Shown here piece after piece: positions 1-6,849 of a DNA stretch of 10,457 bases (the stretch's first letter is position 1; each line of letters opens with the position of its first letter). The DNA comes from an uncultured Lachnospiraceae bacterium (GTDB taxonomy: Bacteria > Bacillota > Clostridia > Lachnospirales > Lachnospiraceae). The stretch lies in contig CAJTTU010000112.1 of NCBI GenBank assembly GCA_910579325.1, forward strand, positions 1-10,457, in the 5' to 3' direction. Under the pieces are notes generated by a model. It was not told the origin of the DNA. It was given only the letters and a program-made list of their open reading frames with translations, and did no database searches. A program made the position numbers and the translations under genes.

Positions 1-94
1 TCCATTTTGTCAAATTCTCCTGTCGAAAAATGAGAAATTATTGTTCTTGCTTTTCTATTTTATACTTGTTATAGTATCTATGTAATCCTAAATA

Positions 95-129
95 AGTATT
101 ATAATACTAGTATTAGAATCTTATATTCT
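95..129. promoter_or_regulatory. AT-rich palindromic element upstream of the first gene
   Basis: A perfect 14-bp palindrome, AGTATTATAATACT (95-108), is followed directly by a third half-site AGTATTA (109-115) and a short inverted repeat AGAAT/ATTCT (115-119, 125-129). It lies about 45-75 bp upstream of the start codon at 172 and contains a TATAAT (100-105). I find no convincing -35 box at the right distance; a second weak -10 candidate, TATAGT, is at 70-75. The layout suits a promoter with an overlapping operator, but AT-rich DNA produces such palindromes by chance. Nothing else recognisable lies in 1-171. Confidence 0.3.
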
Positions 130-171
130 GATTGATGCGGAGTGGTGTTTAGAAAGTATTGGAGAAAAAAT

Positions 172-999
172 ATGAAAAGAATATGGACACAAATAAAAAA
201 GGTATTGCACGATTTCTTTATTGACGATAACACTGTTTCTTTCCAGCTGTGCCTGCGCCGGTCAGACAAATGGTGGATTCTGTACTGGCTGGCCTTGATT
301 ACCGTCGTTATAACGTCTGTTCTCCTGATCGCTGTCAGGCTGAGTGAACGCCGCATTTTCAACACATTTGCCGCATATGTCACATCCGCAACAGATAACG
401 AGTATGACAAAATGGCCTGGGAACTCCGGTACCAGCTGGTATACAGGGAGTTTGGGCGTGACATGGAAAAGTATGTCCGGTACATACCTAACACTGCCAG
501 AGACTGCCCTACCTGTGGGGATGATTACCAGTCACAAGCCTACCTCGCCTGCACTAACACAGGAGAACTTTATGATTTGGATGTGTTTGTGGATGGGCGG
601 AAATCGGAGGATCACTATGGGGACATGCATATGTCCAATGGTTTTGACGAGGTGAGCCTGTCAAGGCTGTCCATGATCAGAACTCCGGACAAAGGGAAAA
701 ACACCGTGGAACTGGATCGGGAATATGGCATTGTCAGCGTGCATAAAATGAAAACGCTGTTTTGCGATAACTGTATCGGAGATATCTTTAATGCGGTGGA
801 GGAAAGGCCAGTCAGCGAGTTTGTTATTTTCGATGCTGAAGAAAAGGCGTTTTACCCGGTGGATGATAGGATTGTGATACAGATAGGGGATTATTCCCTG
901 GAATGCGTTGAGAAAAAAGGGGATTACGAAATTAAAATCGAATATATCGGCGAATCCAACAAAATGTGCCACTGGCACATTTTGTTGGATACTTCGTAA
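172..999 (+). CDS. Single-pass membrane protein with two CxxC pairs, function unknown
   Basis: This 275-residue protein is not one I recognise. The frame is open from a GTG at 142, but the ATG at 172 has a GGAG (161-164) seven bases upstream, so I start there. A basic cytoplasmic N-terminus (about 1-32) leads to one membrane segment (about 34-55) and a soluble domain of about 215 residues. That domain contains CPTC (112-115) and CDNC (198-201), plus single cysteines near 127, 245 and 266. Two CxxC pairs could bind a metal or form redox disulphides; this is inference. It sits beside an excisionase scar and is more AT-rich than the genes from 2052 on, so it may be cargo of a decayed mobile element. 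Its last 12 codons lie in a 37-bp palindrome. A bidirectional terminator follows. Confidence 0.75.
   Translation: MKRIWTQIKKVLHDFFIDDNTVSFQLCLRRSDKWWILYWLALITVVITSVLLIAVRLSERRIFNTFAAYVTSATDNEYDKMAWELRYQLVYREFGRDMEKYVRYIPNTARDCPTCGDDYQSQAYLACTNTGELYDLDVFVDGRKSEDHYGDMHMSNGFDEVSLSRLSMIRTPDKGKNTVELDREYGIVSVHKMKTLFCDNCIGDIFNAVEERPVSEFVIFDAEEKAFYPVDDRIVIQIGDYSLECVEKKGDYEIKIEYIGESNKMCHWHILLDTS
954..990. repeat. 37-bp near-perfect palindrome, 18-bp arms
   Basis: The left arm ATCCAACAAAATGTGCCA (954-971) and the right arm TGGCACATTTTGTTGGAT (973-990) are exact reverse complements around a single C at 972. The element ends six bases before the stop codon of the CxxC membrane protein and is translated as part of it. 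No T-run follows, so it is not itself a standard intrinsic terminator; the real terminator starts 20 bp later. As RNA it would fold into a very stable hairpin with a three-base loop. Confidence 0.9.
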
Positions 1000-1009
1000 T
1001 AAAAATAGG

Positions 1010-1047
1010 CCGCTGCCTGGTACGGACACCACGCAGCGGTTTTCTTT
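1010..1047. terminator. Bidirectional intrinsic terminator between convergent genes
   Basis: A CCGCTGC (1010-1016) / GCAGCGG (1033-1039) stem, with a possible inner GGT/ACC pairing, is followed on the plus strand by TTTTCTTTT. On the minus strand the same hairpin is followed by ATTTTTATTA. It lies between the stop codon at 999 and the minus-strand stop codon at 1047, and would serve both genes. Confidence 0.8.
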
Positions 1048-1463
1048 TACCGCTTCTTTCTACGGCCTAACGGGGGATTTTTGTAAACGCCGGATTTCTG
1101 TAAGATTCTTTTCAGAGAAGAACGCTCCTGCTCCGAAAGCTTCTCATATTTGATCTGCAGCTGTGAGCACATGATATGGCAGAACATATCAAGCTGTGTA
1201 CCCGACACACGCATCGCCTGTTTGATATCATTATGTAATTTCTCTGCATTGGAGCCGTCCGGGACGCTTTCCGCATCGTCTTTGTGGGCAGCCCTGATGT
1301 CATGGAGGATGGCGTCCCAGGTCTGGTGGGTGACATGGCAGAAGTAATCCTCTTCCTTGACCTGTGTGACCCGCAAGGTTTTCAGCGTGGTATCATCGTC
1401 TTTCGGCTGGTATTTGGCGATGATTTCCTCCCTCACCATTTCCAGGGCTCTGATTTTGGACAA
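1047..1463 (-). CDS. Small charged protein of unknown function, possibly N-terminally truncated
   Basis: I do not recognise this frame of up to 138 residues. It is hydrophilic and helix-rich with no membrane segment, and ends in a very basic tail (GRRKKR). A TGFR-like composition is absent; the mix of acidic and basic residues looks like a real cytoplasmic protein. The start is uncertain: 1463 is a TTG without a clear ribosome binding site, and the first ATG (1439, residue 9) has only a weak GGAA. The frame stays open back to a stop at 1506-1508, inside the 42-bp tandem repeats, and the residues before the TTG also read as helix. The original N-terminus may therefore have been lost when the repeats arose. 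It is convergent with the CxxC protein gene. Its position next to an excisionase scar suggests mobile-element cargo, by inference only. Confidence 0.45.
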   Translation of the reverse strand: MSKIRALEMVREEIIAKYQPKDDDTTLKTLRVTQVKEEDYFCHVTHQTWDAILHDIRAAHKDDAESVPDGSNAEKLHNDIKQAMRVSGTQLDMFCHIMCSQLQIKYEKLSEQERSSLKRILQKSGVYKNPPLGRRKKR

Positions 1464-1486
1464 GATGGATTTACAGACAATCCGGA

Positions 1487-1612
1487 GGGAACGAAAAAGC
1501 GTCGCTCACGTTGTCTGGGTTATCGAGAGGGAACGAAAAGGTGTCGCTCACGTTGCCTGGACGATCAAAAGGGGATGAAAAGGTGTCGCTCATGTTGCCT
1601 GCATTATCAGGA
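1487..1612. repeat. Three tandem copies of a 42-bp repeat
   Basis: The copies are 1487-1528, 1529-1570 and 1571-1612. Each starts GGG(A/G)A(C/T)GAAAA and carries the nearly invariant core GTCGCTCACGTTG, which is CATG instead of CACG in copy 3. Neighbouring copies differ at about 8 of 42 positions. The unit is a multiple of three, so it stays open on the minus strand and would read as a 14-residue repeat of the type NVSDTFSFPxDxPG. There are no spacers, so this is not a CRISPR array. It separates the minus-strand gene ending at 1047 from the excisionase remnant. Confidence 0.9.
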
Positions 1613-1691
1613 AGGAATGCCCATTGAACATATTTGATAGCCGTAAAACGTTTGAATGTTTTCGTATGTGTGGGCAACAGGAGAAATGCAT

Positions 1692-1745
1692 ATGCTTGTA
1701 TATCCATTTTGTAATCATTGTAATAACGATATTTATGGAGGGTAA
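1692..1745 (+). CDS. Possible 17-residue peptide overlapping the excisionase ribosome binding site
   Basis: This tiny frame reads MLVYPFCNHCNNDIYGG. It has a good AGGAG (1679-1683) eight bases before its ATG, and its stop codon falls just inside the excisionase ribosome binding region (GGAGGG at 1737-1742). The CNHC pair is notable. It could be a translationally coupled leader peptide for the excisionase, or the degenerate end of a longer ancestral gene. A frame this short can arise by chance, so support is weak. Confidence 0.2.
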   Translation: MLVYPFCNHCNNDIYGG

Positions 1746-1751
1746 TTGTCT

Positions 1752-1946
1752 ATGAAAGAGATTCCTATCTGGGAAAAAAGCAATTTGAGTTTGGAAGAAG
1801 CCGCCGCTTATTCGGGAATTGGTATCAATAATCTGCGTGATCTTACCAGTCATGAAAACTGCCGTTTTGTCCTATAGGTAGGCAATAAACGGTTAATTAA
1901 ACGCCGCCTGTTCGATCAGTATATTGAGCAGGCGTATTCTATCTGA
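1752..1946 (+). pseudogene. xis: Tn916/Tn1549-type excisionase, inactivated by an amber codon
   Basis: The frame starts MKEIPIWEKSNLSLEEAAAY and ends with KRRLFDQYIEQAYSI. This is the typical short excisionase of Tn916/Tn1549-type conjugative transposons: a small winged-helix DNA-binding protein that bends element ends so the tyrosine integrase can excise the element. A strong GGAGGG (1737-1742) lies nine bases before the ATG. Full length would be 64 residues, close to the family norm. Codon 42 (1875-1877) is TAG, where relatives, as I recall them, have tryptophan in FVLWVGNKR, so one TGG-to-TAG change explains it. The rest of the frame is intact, which suggests recent loss or an undetected suppressor. 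The integrase gene that normally follows is absent: a phosphatase gene starts about 105 bp downstream. Confidence 0.85.
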
Positions 1947-1950
1947 AATT

Positions 1951-1980
1951 TTGTGATGTAAAAATTGGTCTTGATATGAT
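1951..1980 (+). promoter_or_regulatory. Candidate promoter for the phosphatase/DUF2339 operon
   Basis: TTGTGA (1951-1956) and TATGAT (1975-1980) are 18 bp apart; TACAAT at 1980-1985 is a second -10 candidate. The site begins just after the excisionase stop codon and about 70 bp before the phosphatase start, which is where a promoter for that operon is needed. The -35 match is only moderate. Confidence 0.45.
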
Positions 1981-2051
1981 ACAATGAATGTGCCGTATCA
2001 AGGCTTTTCCATTGAGAAAGAGTCAAAGGCTTATGAAAGGACATAAAAACT

Positions 2052-2519
2052 ATGATCAAAATATTATTCGTCTGCTTAGGCAATATCTGCCGCTCCCCCA
2101 TGGCGGAGTTTGTGTTTCAGGATATGGTGGAAAAGAGGGGGCTGGCCGACCGGTTTTACATCGCTTCTGCCGGAACCAGCGATGAGGAGCGTGGGAATCC
2201 GGTGCACAGGGGTACCAGGGAAAAGCTGCAACGGGAGGGGATTCCCCTTGGAAATCATCGGGCGACGCAGATGAGGCGCAGCGATTACGAAAAATATGAC
2301 TATCTGATCGGCATGGAGGAACGGAACCTGTCCGGGATGCGCAGAATCACCGGAGGAGATCCGGAAGGGAAAATACGCCGTCTGCTGGATTTTTCGGATC
2401 GTCCGAGAGATATTGCGGACCCGTGGTATACGGGGAATTTTGATCTGACCTATGAAGATATTCGTGAGGGATGCCAGCGTCTGCTGGAGTATATCATAAA
2501 GGAGCAGAGGCTTTTCTGA
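2052..2519 (+). CDS. Low-molecular-weight protein tyrosine phosphatase
   Basis: This 155-residue cytoplasmic enzyme hydrolyses phosphotyrosine through a cysteinyl-phosphate intermediate. The phosphate-binding loop CLGNICRS spans residues 8-15, with nucleophile Cys8 and Arg14; the general acid is Asp123 in DPWYTGNF. The SAGTS motif (39-43) and overall length fit the family. The residue before Cys13 is Ile (position 12). Arginine phosphatases of the YwlE type carry Thr there, so this one should prefer phosphotyrosine, like YfkJ. An AAAGGA (2036-2041) lies ten bases before the ATG. The next gene starts 31 bp downstream on the same strand, which suggests co-transcription. No tyrosine kinase or capsule gene is visible nearby, so the substrate is unknown. 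Confidence 0.95.
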   Translation: MIKILFVCLGNICRSPMAEFVFQDMVEKRGLADRFYIASAGTSDEERGNPVHRGTREKLQREGIPLGNHRATQMRRSDYEKYDYLIGMEERNLSGMRRITGGDPEGKIRRLLDFSDRPRDIADPWYTGNFDLTYEDIREGCQRLLEYIIKEQRLF

Positions 2520-2550
2520 CGGAACAAAGAAATAAAACGAAGGGGAATCT

Positions 2551-5163
2551 ATGGAAGAAAATAATAGCAGGCAGAACGAAGAAAGCCGGGAAGAATTGCT
2601 GGAAGAACTGCAAAAGCTGCGCAGTGAGGTAAAATGGCTAAACGATAAGATGGCCCATATGGAAGGGGTTATTCATGGAGAGCTGCCAGGAGAATCTGCT
2701 CAGGACGGAAAACCCGACAGTGAACCCTCTGAACGGCCGGCTCATGGACAGTCTCCCTCCGGACAGTATTCCCACGATCAGTCTTTGTATAGACAGTCCC
2801 ATTATGAGCAGCGTTCCCATGCGCAGTCTCCGGGACAGCCGCAGTCCTCCCGCAGGCGTGCTTCCGTTATTCCCGAAATGCGCAGGCAGCGCAGGGAAAA
2901 TCGCGCCAACAGGGGATTTTATCAGGTGGGCGAGATGGATGTGGGGAAATATGGGACAGCGTTTCTGGCGGCCGTCTGTATTCTGGCAGGGTGCGGGCTT
3001 TTAATGGTATCGGCCTGGGCGCTGGCGGATGAGCTGGTGCAGGCGATTTTGATGTTTGGCCTTGGGATCGGCATGGGAGGATGCGGCTGGGTGCTGCATC
3101 AGAGCGGCAGAAGCTCGGCGGTTCCCACCACATTGGCGGCCTGCGGCCTGGGGATTCTGTATATGGATTGCGTCGCCCTTCATTTCCTGTGGGATCTGGT
3201 GTCCGTAGAATGGGTATTGCCCTGTATACTGGCCTGGGCAGTTCTTTCATTTTACATGGCCGCTTCTGGCGGAACGGTGCTGTTTTATTATGTGGTAAAC
3301 CTGGGCAATCTGGCTACGGCGATACTGGTCTCATCTCAGGGCGAAGGGATACCGGAGAGGTGGGCGGGGCTGTTGTTTACTGTGGCGGTCTACGGCTTTA
3401 CGCTGTTTCAGATCTTCCGTATAGGGGTTGTGAAAACCGATGGAAACGACGGAAAGACAGGCGGCGATGGGCTGCTTGATACCGGTATGATGATGGGTGT
3501 CTGTGAGGATGCGGTTGGCAGAACACAAGCGGCCGGTGCTTTATGGAGAACCGGAGGAAAAGCGGAAGCCGGAGAAACAGCAGGCACCAGCGGAACAGTG
3601 AGAGCCAGTCAAACGGTGGGATACGGCAGAACAGAAAAAGCGCAGGCTTTGCAGACCTCCGATCAGCCTGCGAATCGAAAACTGCGGTGGCTGAAGAACT
3701 TTACGGCAGTCAATGTTCTGGCGGCTTACACCATCTTGTTTGCCGGGGAGGACAGTGTGGCGCTGCGGCTTTTCGCGCTGGTGCTGGGCGGAATTGTGCT
3801 GATTTTCTGGCGTGATCTGTATCAGGGAGGCGTTAAAGAGGAAGCCGCGGGAGCTTTCCTGATGGAGTGCCAGATGGCAGTGTTTTGTACAGGGCTGATG
3901 GAGCTGCTGGGGAAATGGGAAGGGGCGGTTACAGGGGGTATCGTTCTGCTGCTGTTGCCGGCTCCTTTGCTCAGGGCGAGGAACCGGAATGTGACGTCCG
4001 TCTGGATTTTGTATCCCATGCTCTGGGTGGGAATCGCGCTCTCCGACCTTTTGACCGGGAATATCTATCCCGTACCGTATCTGATTCTGGCGGCTTATTA
4101 TTTCTATATGCTGCTGTATCCCGCTTTCTGTAAAACATTTGCCTTTGTTCCCGCTTACATAGGGATGTATCTTTTGCTGATTGGGGAAACCAGCCATCCC
4201 GAGGTGGATATTACGTTTGCGCTGATGGTGATGTTTGCACTGGGTCTGCCGGTTAAATATCTGGTGAAGATGATGGGCGGGTTATCCCCAGGCGGACAGC
4301 CTATGAACGGACAGCTTGTGAGCGGACAACCTGTGAGTGGACAGCCTGTAAACGAACAGCCTGGGTTTGGCGCAGACACGGCCATCCTTACATTCCGTCA
4401 GGTGAGTTGCTATGGTGTGGCCATGCTTGCCGCTTTTGTGGTATGTGTAACCTATTGCGCTGACTTTGAACCGCCCTTTGTTCTGATGGTGGAGGCGGCG
4501 ATGCTGGCAGTGTTTGCCGGACTGACTTTATGGATGGAAAGCCGGGACTACAGGTTTTTTCCGGTTTTGTGTGTGGGGATGGGCCTTTTATGGGTAATGT
4601 CCTGGAGAACGCTGGAATGGTGCAAGGGGGACGGGATTGGCCTGGAGCTGGCAGCAGGCGTTTTATACCTGCTTGCCGGCTCGCTGGCGGCCTGGTGCGG
4701 CATCCGCTATAAGGGACGCCACAGGCCGGATAATCCGGCACAGCTGCTTCTGCACTGTCCGCCGGGGGTCTCCGCCGAATTTATGCTGCGGCGGCTGAAC
4801 TGGTATGGTCTGGTATTTTGTCCGGTTTCCCTGGGAATGTTTTCCCTGAGCCTGTACAGGCTGGTTCTGGTATTCCGTATTCCATACGGGATTTTTGTCA
4901 GCTTGATTCTGCTGGCGGCGGCTGTGGGAATCCTGTTGCTGGGGTTCCTGTTATCCGGCAGGCAGATCAGAGCATATGCGCTGTTTCTCATGTTTGTCTG
5001 CGTGGTGAAAATGGTAACGGCCGACCTGGCCGGTACAGGATGGGTTTATCGGGCTGCGGCGCTGGCCGGGGGCGGCGTGCTGTGTATGGTTGTAAGTTTT
5101 ATTTATTCCTATATGGAACGTAGAGAAAAAGGCCGGCAGAAGGAACGGGCTGGGGAGCATTAA
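2551..5163 (+). CDS. DUF2339-type multi-spanning membrane protein
   Basis: This is an 870-residue integral membrane protein. A charged helical N-terminus (about 8-40, likely coiled coil) is followed by a Ser/Gln/His-rich linker (about 60-100) and a basic stretch (101-121). The first membrane segment is near 133-158, preceded by the VGKYGTAFLA-type entry seen in DUF2339 proteins. About 20 hydrophobic segments follow. Two hydrophilic insertions interrupt them: residues about 293-380, rich in Gly, Thr and Ala, and residues 582-604, five GQPxx-type repeats. Size and layout match DUF2339, whose function is not established; cell-envelope roles are guesses. An AAGGGG sits just before the ATG. It is the second gene of an operon with the phosphatase. 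The insertions look like expanded low-complexity loops and may vary between strains. Confidence 0.8.
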   Translation: MEENNSRQNEESREELLEELQKLRSEVKWLNDKMAHMEGVIHGELPGESAQDGKPDSEPSERPAHGQSPSGQYSHDQSLYRQSHYEQRSHAQSPGQPQSSRRRASVIPEMRRQRRENRANRGFYQVGEMDVGKYGTAFLAAVCILAGCGLLMVSAWALADELVQAILMFGLGIGMGGCGWVLHQSGRSSAVPTTLAACGLGILYMDCVALHFLWDLVSVEWVLPCILAWAVLSFYMAASGGTVLFYYVVNLGNLATAILVSSQGEGIPERWAGLLFTVAVYGFTLFQIFRIGVVKTDGNDGKTGGDGLLDTGMMMGVCEDAVGRTQAAGALWRTGGKAEAGETAGTSGTVRASQTVGYGRTEKAQALQTSDQPANRKLRWLKNFTAVNVLAAYTILFAGEDSVALRLFALVLGGIVLIFWRDLYQGGVKEEAAGAFLMECQMAVFCTGLMELLGKWEGAVTGGIVLLLLPAPLLRARNRNVTSVWILYPMLWVGIALSDLLTGNIYPVPYLILAAYYFYMLLYPAFCKTFAFVPAYIGMYLLLIGETSHPEVDITFALMVMFALGLPVKYLVKMMGGLSPGGQPMNGQLVSGQPVSGQPVNEQPGFGADTAILTFRQVSCYGVAMLAAFVVCVTYCADFEPPFVLMVEAAMLAVFAGLTLWMESRDYRFFPVLCVGMGLLWVMSWRTLEWCKGDGIGLELAAGVLYLLAGSLAAWCGIRYKGRHRPDNPAQLLLHCPPGVSAEFMLRRLNWYGLVFCPVSLGMFSLSLYRLVLVFRIPYGIFVSLILLAAAVGILLLGFLLSGRQIRAYALFLMFVCVVKMVTADLAGTGWVYRAAALAGGGVLCMVVSFIYSYMERREKGRQKERAGEH
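4294..4362 (+). repeat. In-frame 15-bp repeats encoding GQPxx units
   Basis: Five imperfect 15-bp units, consensus GGACAGCCTGTGAGC, encode GQPMN, GQLVS, GQPVS, GQPVN and EQP (residues 582-604 of the DUF2339 protein). They lie in a loop between two membrane segments. The unit length keeps the frame, so copy number can change without breaking the gene. Confidence 0.85.
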
Positions 5164-5270
5164 TTTAAAAAGAATCCTGCTTCGCTGGGGCAGACCCTGT
5201 GTATCCCCGCAGAGCGTTTTTATATCATAGGGAAGGGAGGTTCGGAGGAATTTCCTAGGATATTAAAAAG

Positions 5271-5314
5271 AAAAGCCCTGAACAGGGATCATGATACCCT
5301 GTTCGGGGCTTTTT
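5271..5314. terminator. Strong bidirectional terminator
   Basis: A 13-bp stem, GCCCTGAACAGGG (5275-5287) against CCCTGTTCGGGGC (5297-5309), contains a single G-T wobble. It is flanked by AAAA on the left and TTTTT on the right, so it works on both strands. It lies between the plus-strand DUF2339 gene (ends 5163) and the minus-strand lipoprotein gene (ends 5343). Confidence 0.92.
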
Positions 5315-5342
5315 CGTCCAGGCGGCAGATCAGGTCGATCTG

Positions 5343-6566
5343 TCAGTTTCTCCGGGCCTGAATACTTTCAATATCGTAAGCCTCGGTCAGCGTCCGGAAA
5401 TCGGCAAAGGTGGCCGACGCCGTATACAGCTTCATCACGCTCATCAGGTCATTGCCGGAGTATGCGTTGAGATAATCACTGACTGCGTAAGCATACATCT
5501 GTTCATAGCTTTTGGCGTTGTCAGCCGTCCAGAAGCCCTGGGTAAGCTGGAAAGCCTCGCCATCTTTTTTATAATTGACAGCGTTTCCGTGGATGGCGTC
5601 GTACATGGCGGCGAAGGAAGGGCCGACCAGGGAGGAATATTTGCCGGTGACATAGCGCAGGTAGCCGTCCTGCACGGCGTTAAAGTTCACTTCGGAGAAA
5701 CAGTCGATCACGCCCATGGTCAGGCCGGCATGCTGCTGCTTCCGGGCGGCCTTGATATCGTCATAGAGCTCGGACAGACCCATAACGCTCAGAATAAAGG
5801 AATAATCCGCGTCCGTGATCTGTTCCTTCGCGGCCGTCATTACCTCCGGGCGGCTGACATAGCCGGGGAATAATGTGACAGTCATATTCTGGCCGGACAG
5901 TACTACAGGCTTGTCAGACAGCGCCAGCCGGGTCACGGACTGTCCGCAGTCAAGGCCGTATTGTTCTTTCAGACAGGTGAGAATCGCTTCCGTACGGTAC
6001 TGGTGCATGACATTTCCCAGGCTGCCCCCTCCGGTGAAAATCAGGTAGCTTGCATTTTTTTCGGTATCCTGTTTTGCGAAAAAAGTTGCCATATCCGAGC
6101 CGGCCTGACGCTCGATTGTTTCGCTGGGCCCGATGACACCCAGGAAATGGGGACTGTTTTTCACCGCTTCAAAAGCCTCGTCAGCGATGGTGCCGGAGCC
6201 CATCATATAATAAATCTGTTCTTCTTCACACAAAGCCACCGTATTTTCCAGATCATAAGAGATAAAGGAAATAATTCCCTGCACTCCGGCTTGTGCGGCC
6301 TGTTTTACGAAAGCCTGCTCATCCTCAGCTGACCGGATGCTGTCGGAATAAAGGAAGGAGACATGAAAACAGTTGGCAAGATAGTTTTTAAAATAGTTCC
6401 GGAAGGCCAGAACCTCCGGGTCTTCCGTATTGTATACCGCCACGCCGACGACGGTTTCCTGCTGACTGTAATCATCTGTTTCATTTTTGGGGGCAGAGCA
6501 ACCGGCGACAGAGAATATCATGCAGGCCAATAAAGCTGTTGCGATAAACTGAGCCATTTTTTTCAT
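5343..6566 (-). CDS. Sugar-type (periplasmic-binding-protein I fold) solute-binding lipoprotein
   Basis: This 407-residue protein should be anchored to the outer face of the membrane. The frame is open 195 bases further upstream, but the ATG at 6566 has an AGGAGG about eight bases before it and begins a classic lipoprotein signal: basic MKK, a hydrophobic core, and lipobox SVAGC with the lipidated Cys at 23. The mature part opens with VVGVAVYNTEDP and includes AGVQGIISF (about 93-101) and FLGVIGPSET (about 141-150). These resemble the ribose/LacI-type binding fold used by sugar ABC importers and sugar-sensing kinases. No permease, ATPase or kinase gene is adjacent, so it is an orphan receptor and its ligand cannot be told. 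A LysR-type regulator gene lies immediately upstream on the same strand, separated by a terminator and a separate promoter. Confidence 0.8.
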   Translation of the reverse strand: MKKMAQFIATALLACMIFSVAGCSAPKNETDDYSQQETVVGVAVYNTEDPEVLAFRNYFKNYLANCFHVSFLYSDSIRSAEDEQAFVKQAAQAGVQGIISFISYDLENTVALCEEEQIYYMMGSGTIADEAFEAVKNSPHFLGVIGPSETIERQAGSDMATFFAKQDTEKNASYLIFTGGGSLGNVMHQYRTEAILTCLKEQYGLDCGQSVTRLALSDKPVVLSGQNMTVTLFPGYVSRPEVMTAAKEQITDADYSFILSVMGLSELYDDIKAARKQQHAGLTMGVIDCFSEVNFNAVQDGYLRYVTGKYSSLVGPSFAAMYDAIHGNAVNYKKDGEAFQLTQGFWTADNAKSYEQMYAYAVSDYLNAYSGNDLMSVMKLYTASATFADFRTLTEAYDIESIQARRN

Positions 6567-6702
6567 GAATATGCACCTCCTTGTGAATCTCATGTCCTTC
6601 TGAACTTTGCGGTATCCGTTTTTTCGTCTTGTGACGACTGTTTCGGCGGATGAAATCTGTCTGTTTGCCAAAAGTTCATGTGCTTTTCGTCCTATTACCA
6701 TG

Positions 6703-6711
6703 ATTATATCA
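6703..6711 (-). promoter_or_regulatory. Extended -10 promoter for the lipoprotein gene
   Basis: On the minus strand the sequence reads TGATATAAT: a perfect -10 box (6708-6703) with the TGn extension, which can replace a good -35 box. None is visible at the proper distance. Transcription would begin near 6696 and leave a leader of about 130 nt before the ATG at 6566. That leader has only modest hairpins (CGTC/GACG near its middle, ATCCG/CGGAT around it) and matches no riboswitch I know. Confidence 0.5.
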
Positions 6712-6819
6712 GAGGGAACAGGAAGGAGATATGCCGGGATTTGTATGGGTATGTTATGCAATTACGGAATGTCTTGCGCCTGGTTGGGAAAAGGAAGGGA
6801 ACAGCCTGCTCCAGTATAG

Positions 6820-6846
6820 AAAAAACCTCCCGCAGCCGGGAAGGTT
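6820..6846 (-). terminator. Terminator of the LysR-type gene
   Basis: Nine base pairs, AACCTCCCG (6824-6832) against CGGGAAGGTT (6837-6846) with one bulged A, enclose a CAGC loop. On the minus strand the stem is followed by a T-run. It starts four bases past the LysR stop codon and separates that gene from the lipoprotein gene. Confidence 0.85.
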
Positions 6847-6849
6847 CTT

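Noticed and set aside
142..171. GTG start ten codons upstream of the CxxC membrane protein
   Set aside because: It has no ribosome binding site, whereas the ATG at 172 has GGAG at ideal spacing.
1487..1612. CRISPR array
   Set aside because: The 42-bp units are directly adjacent, with no unique spacers, and no cas genes are present.
1471..1707. 78-residue minus-strand frame through the 42-bp repeats
   Set aside because: It is open mainly because the repeat unit is a multiple of three. It has no good ribosome binding site and ends before the next gene.
1984..2046. 20-codon plus-strand frame just before the phosphatase (MNVPYQGFSIEKESKAYERT)
   Set aside because: Too short, without a ribosome binding site, and it overlaps the promoter region. 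It could be a leader peptide, but nothing supports that.
3541..4197. 218-residue minus-strand frame and similar long frames opposite the DUF2339 gene
   Set aside because: They are antisense shadows of a GC-rich coding region, with improbable composition and no start signals.
5183..5220. Additional hairpin with a TTTTT run after the DUF2339 gene
   Set aside because: The GGG/CCC stem needs several bulges to form. The hairpin at 5271-5314 is far stronger.
6567..6696. Riboswitch in the leader of the lipoprotein gene
   Set aside because: Only short stems are present, with no terminator-like stem and no match to motifs I know.
6567..6761. 65-residue N-terminal extension of the solute-binding lipoprotein
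   Set aside because: The internal ATG at 6566 has a strong AGGAGG and begins the lipoprotein signal; an extension would bury that signal and start upstream of the promoter.
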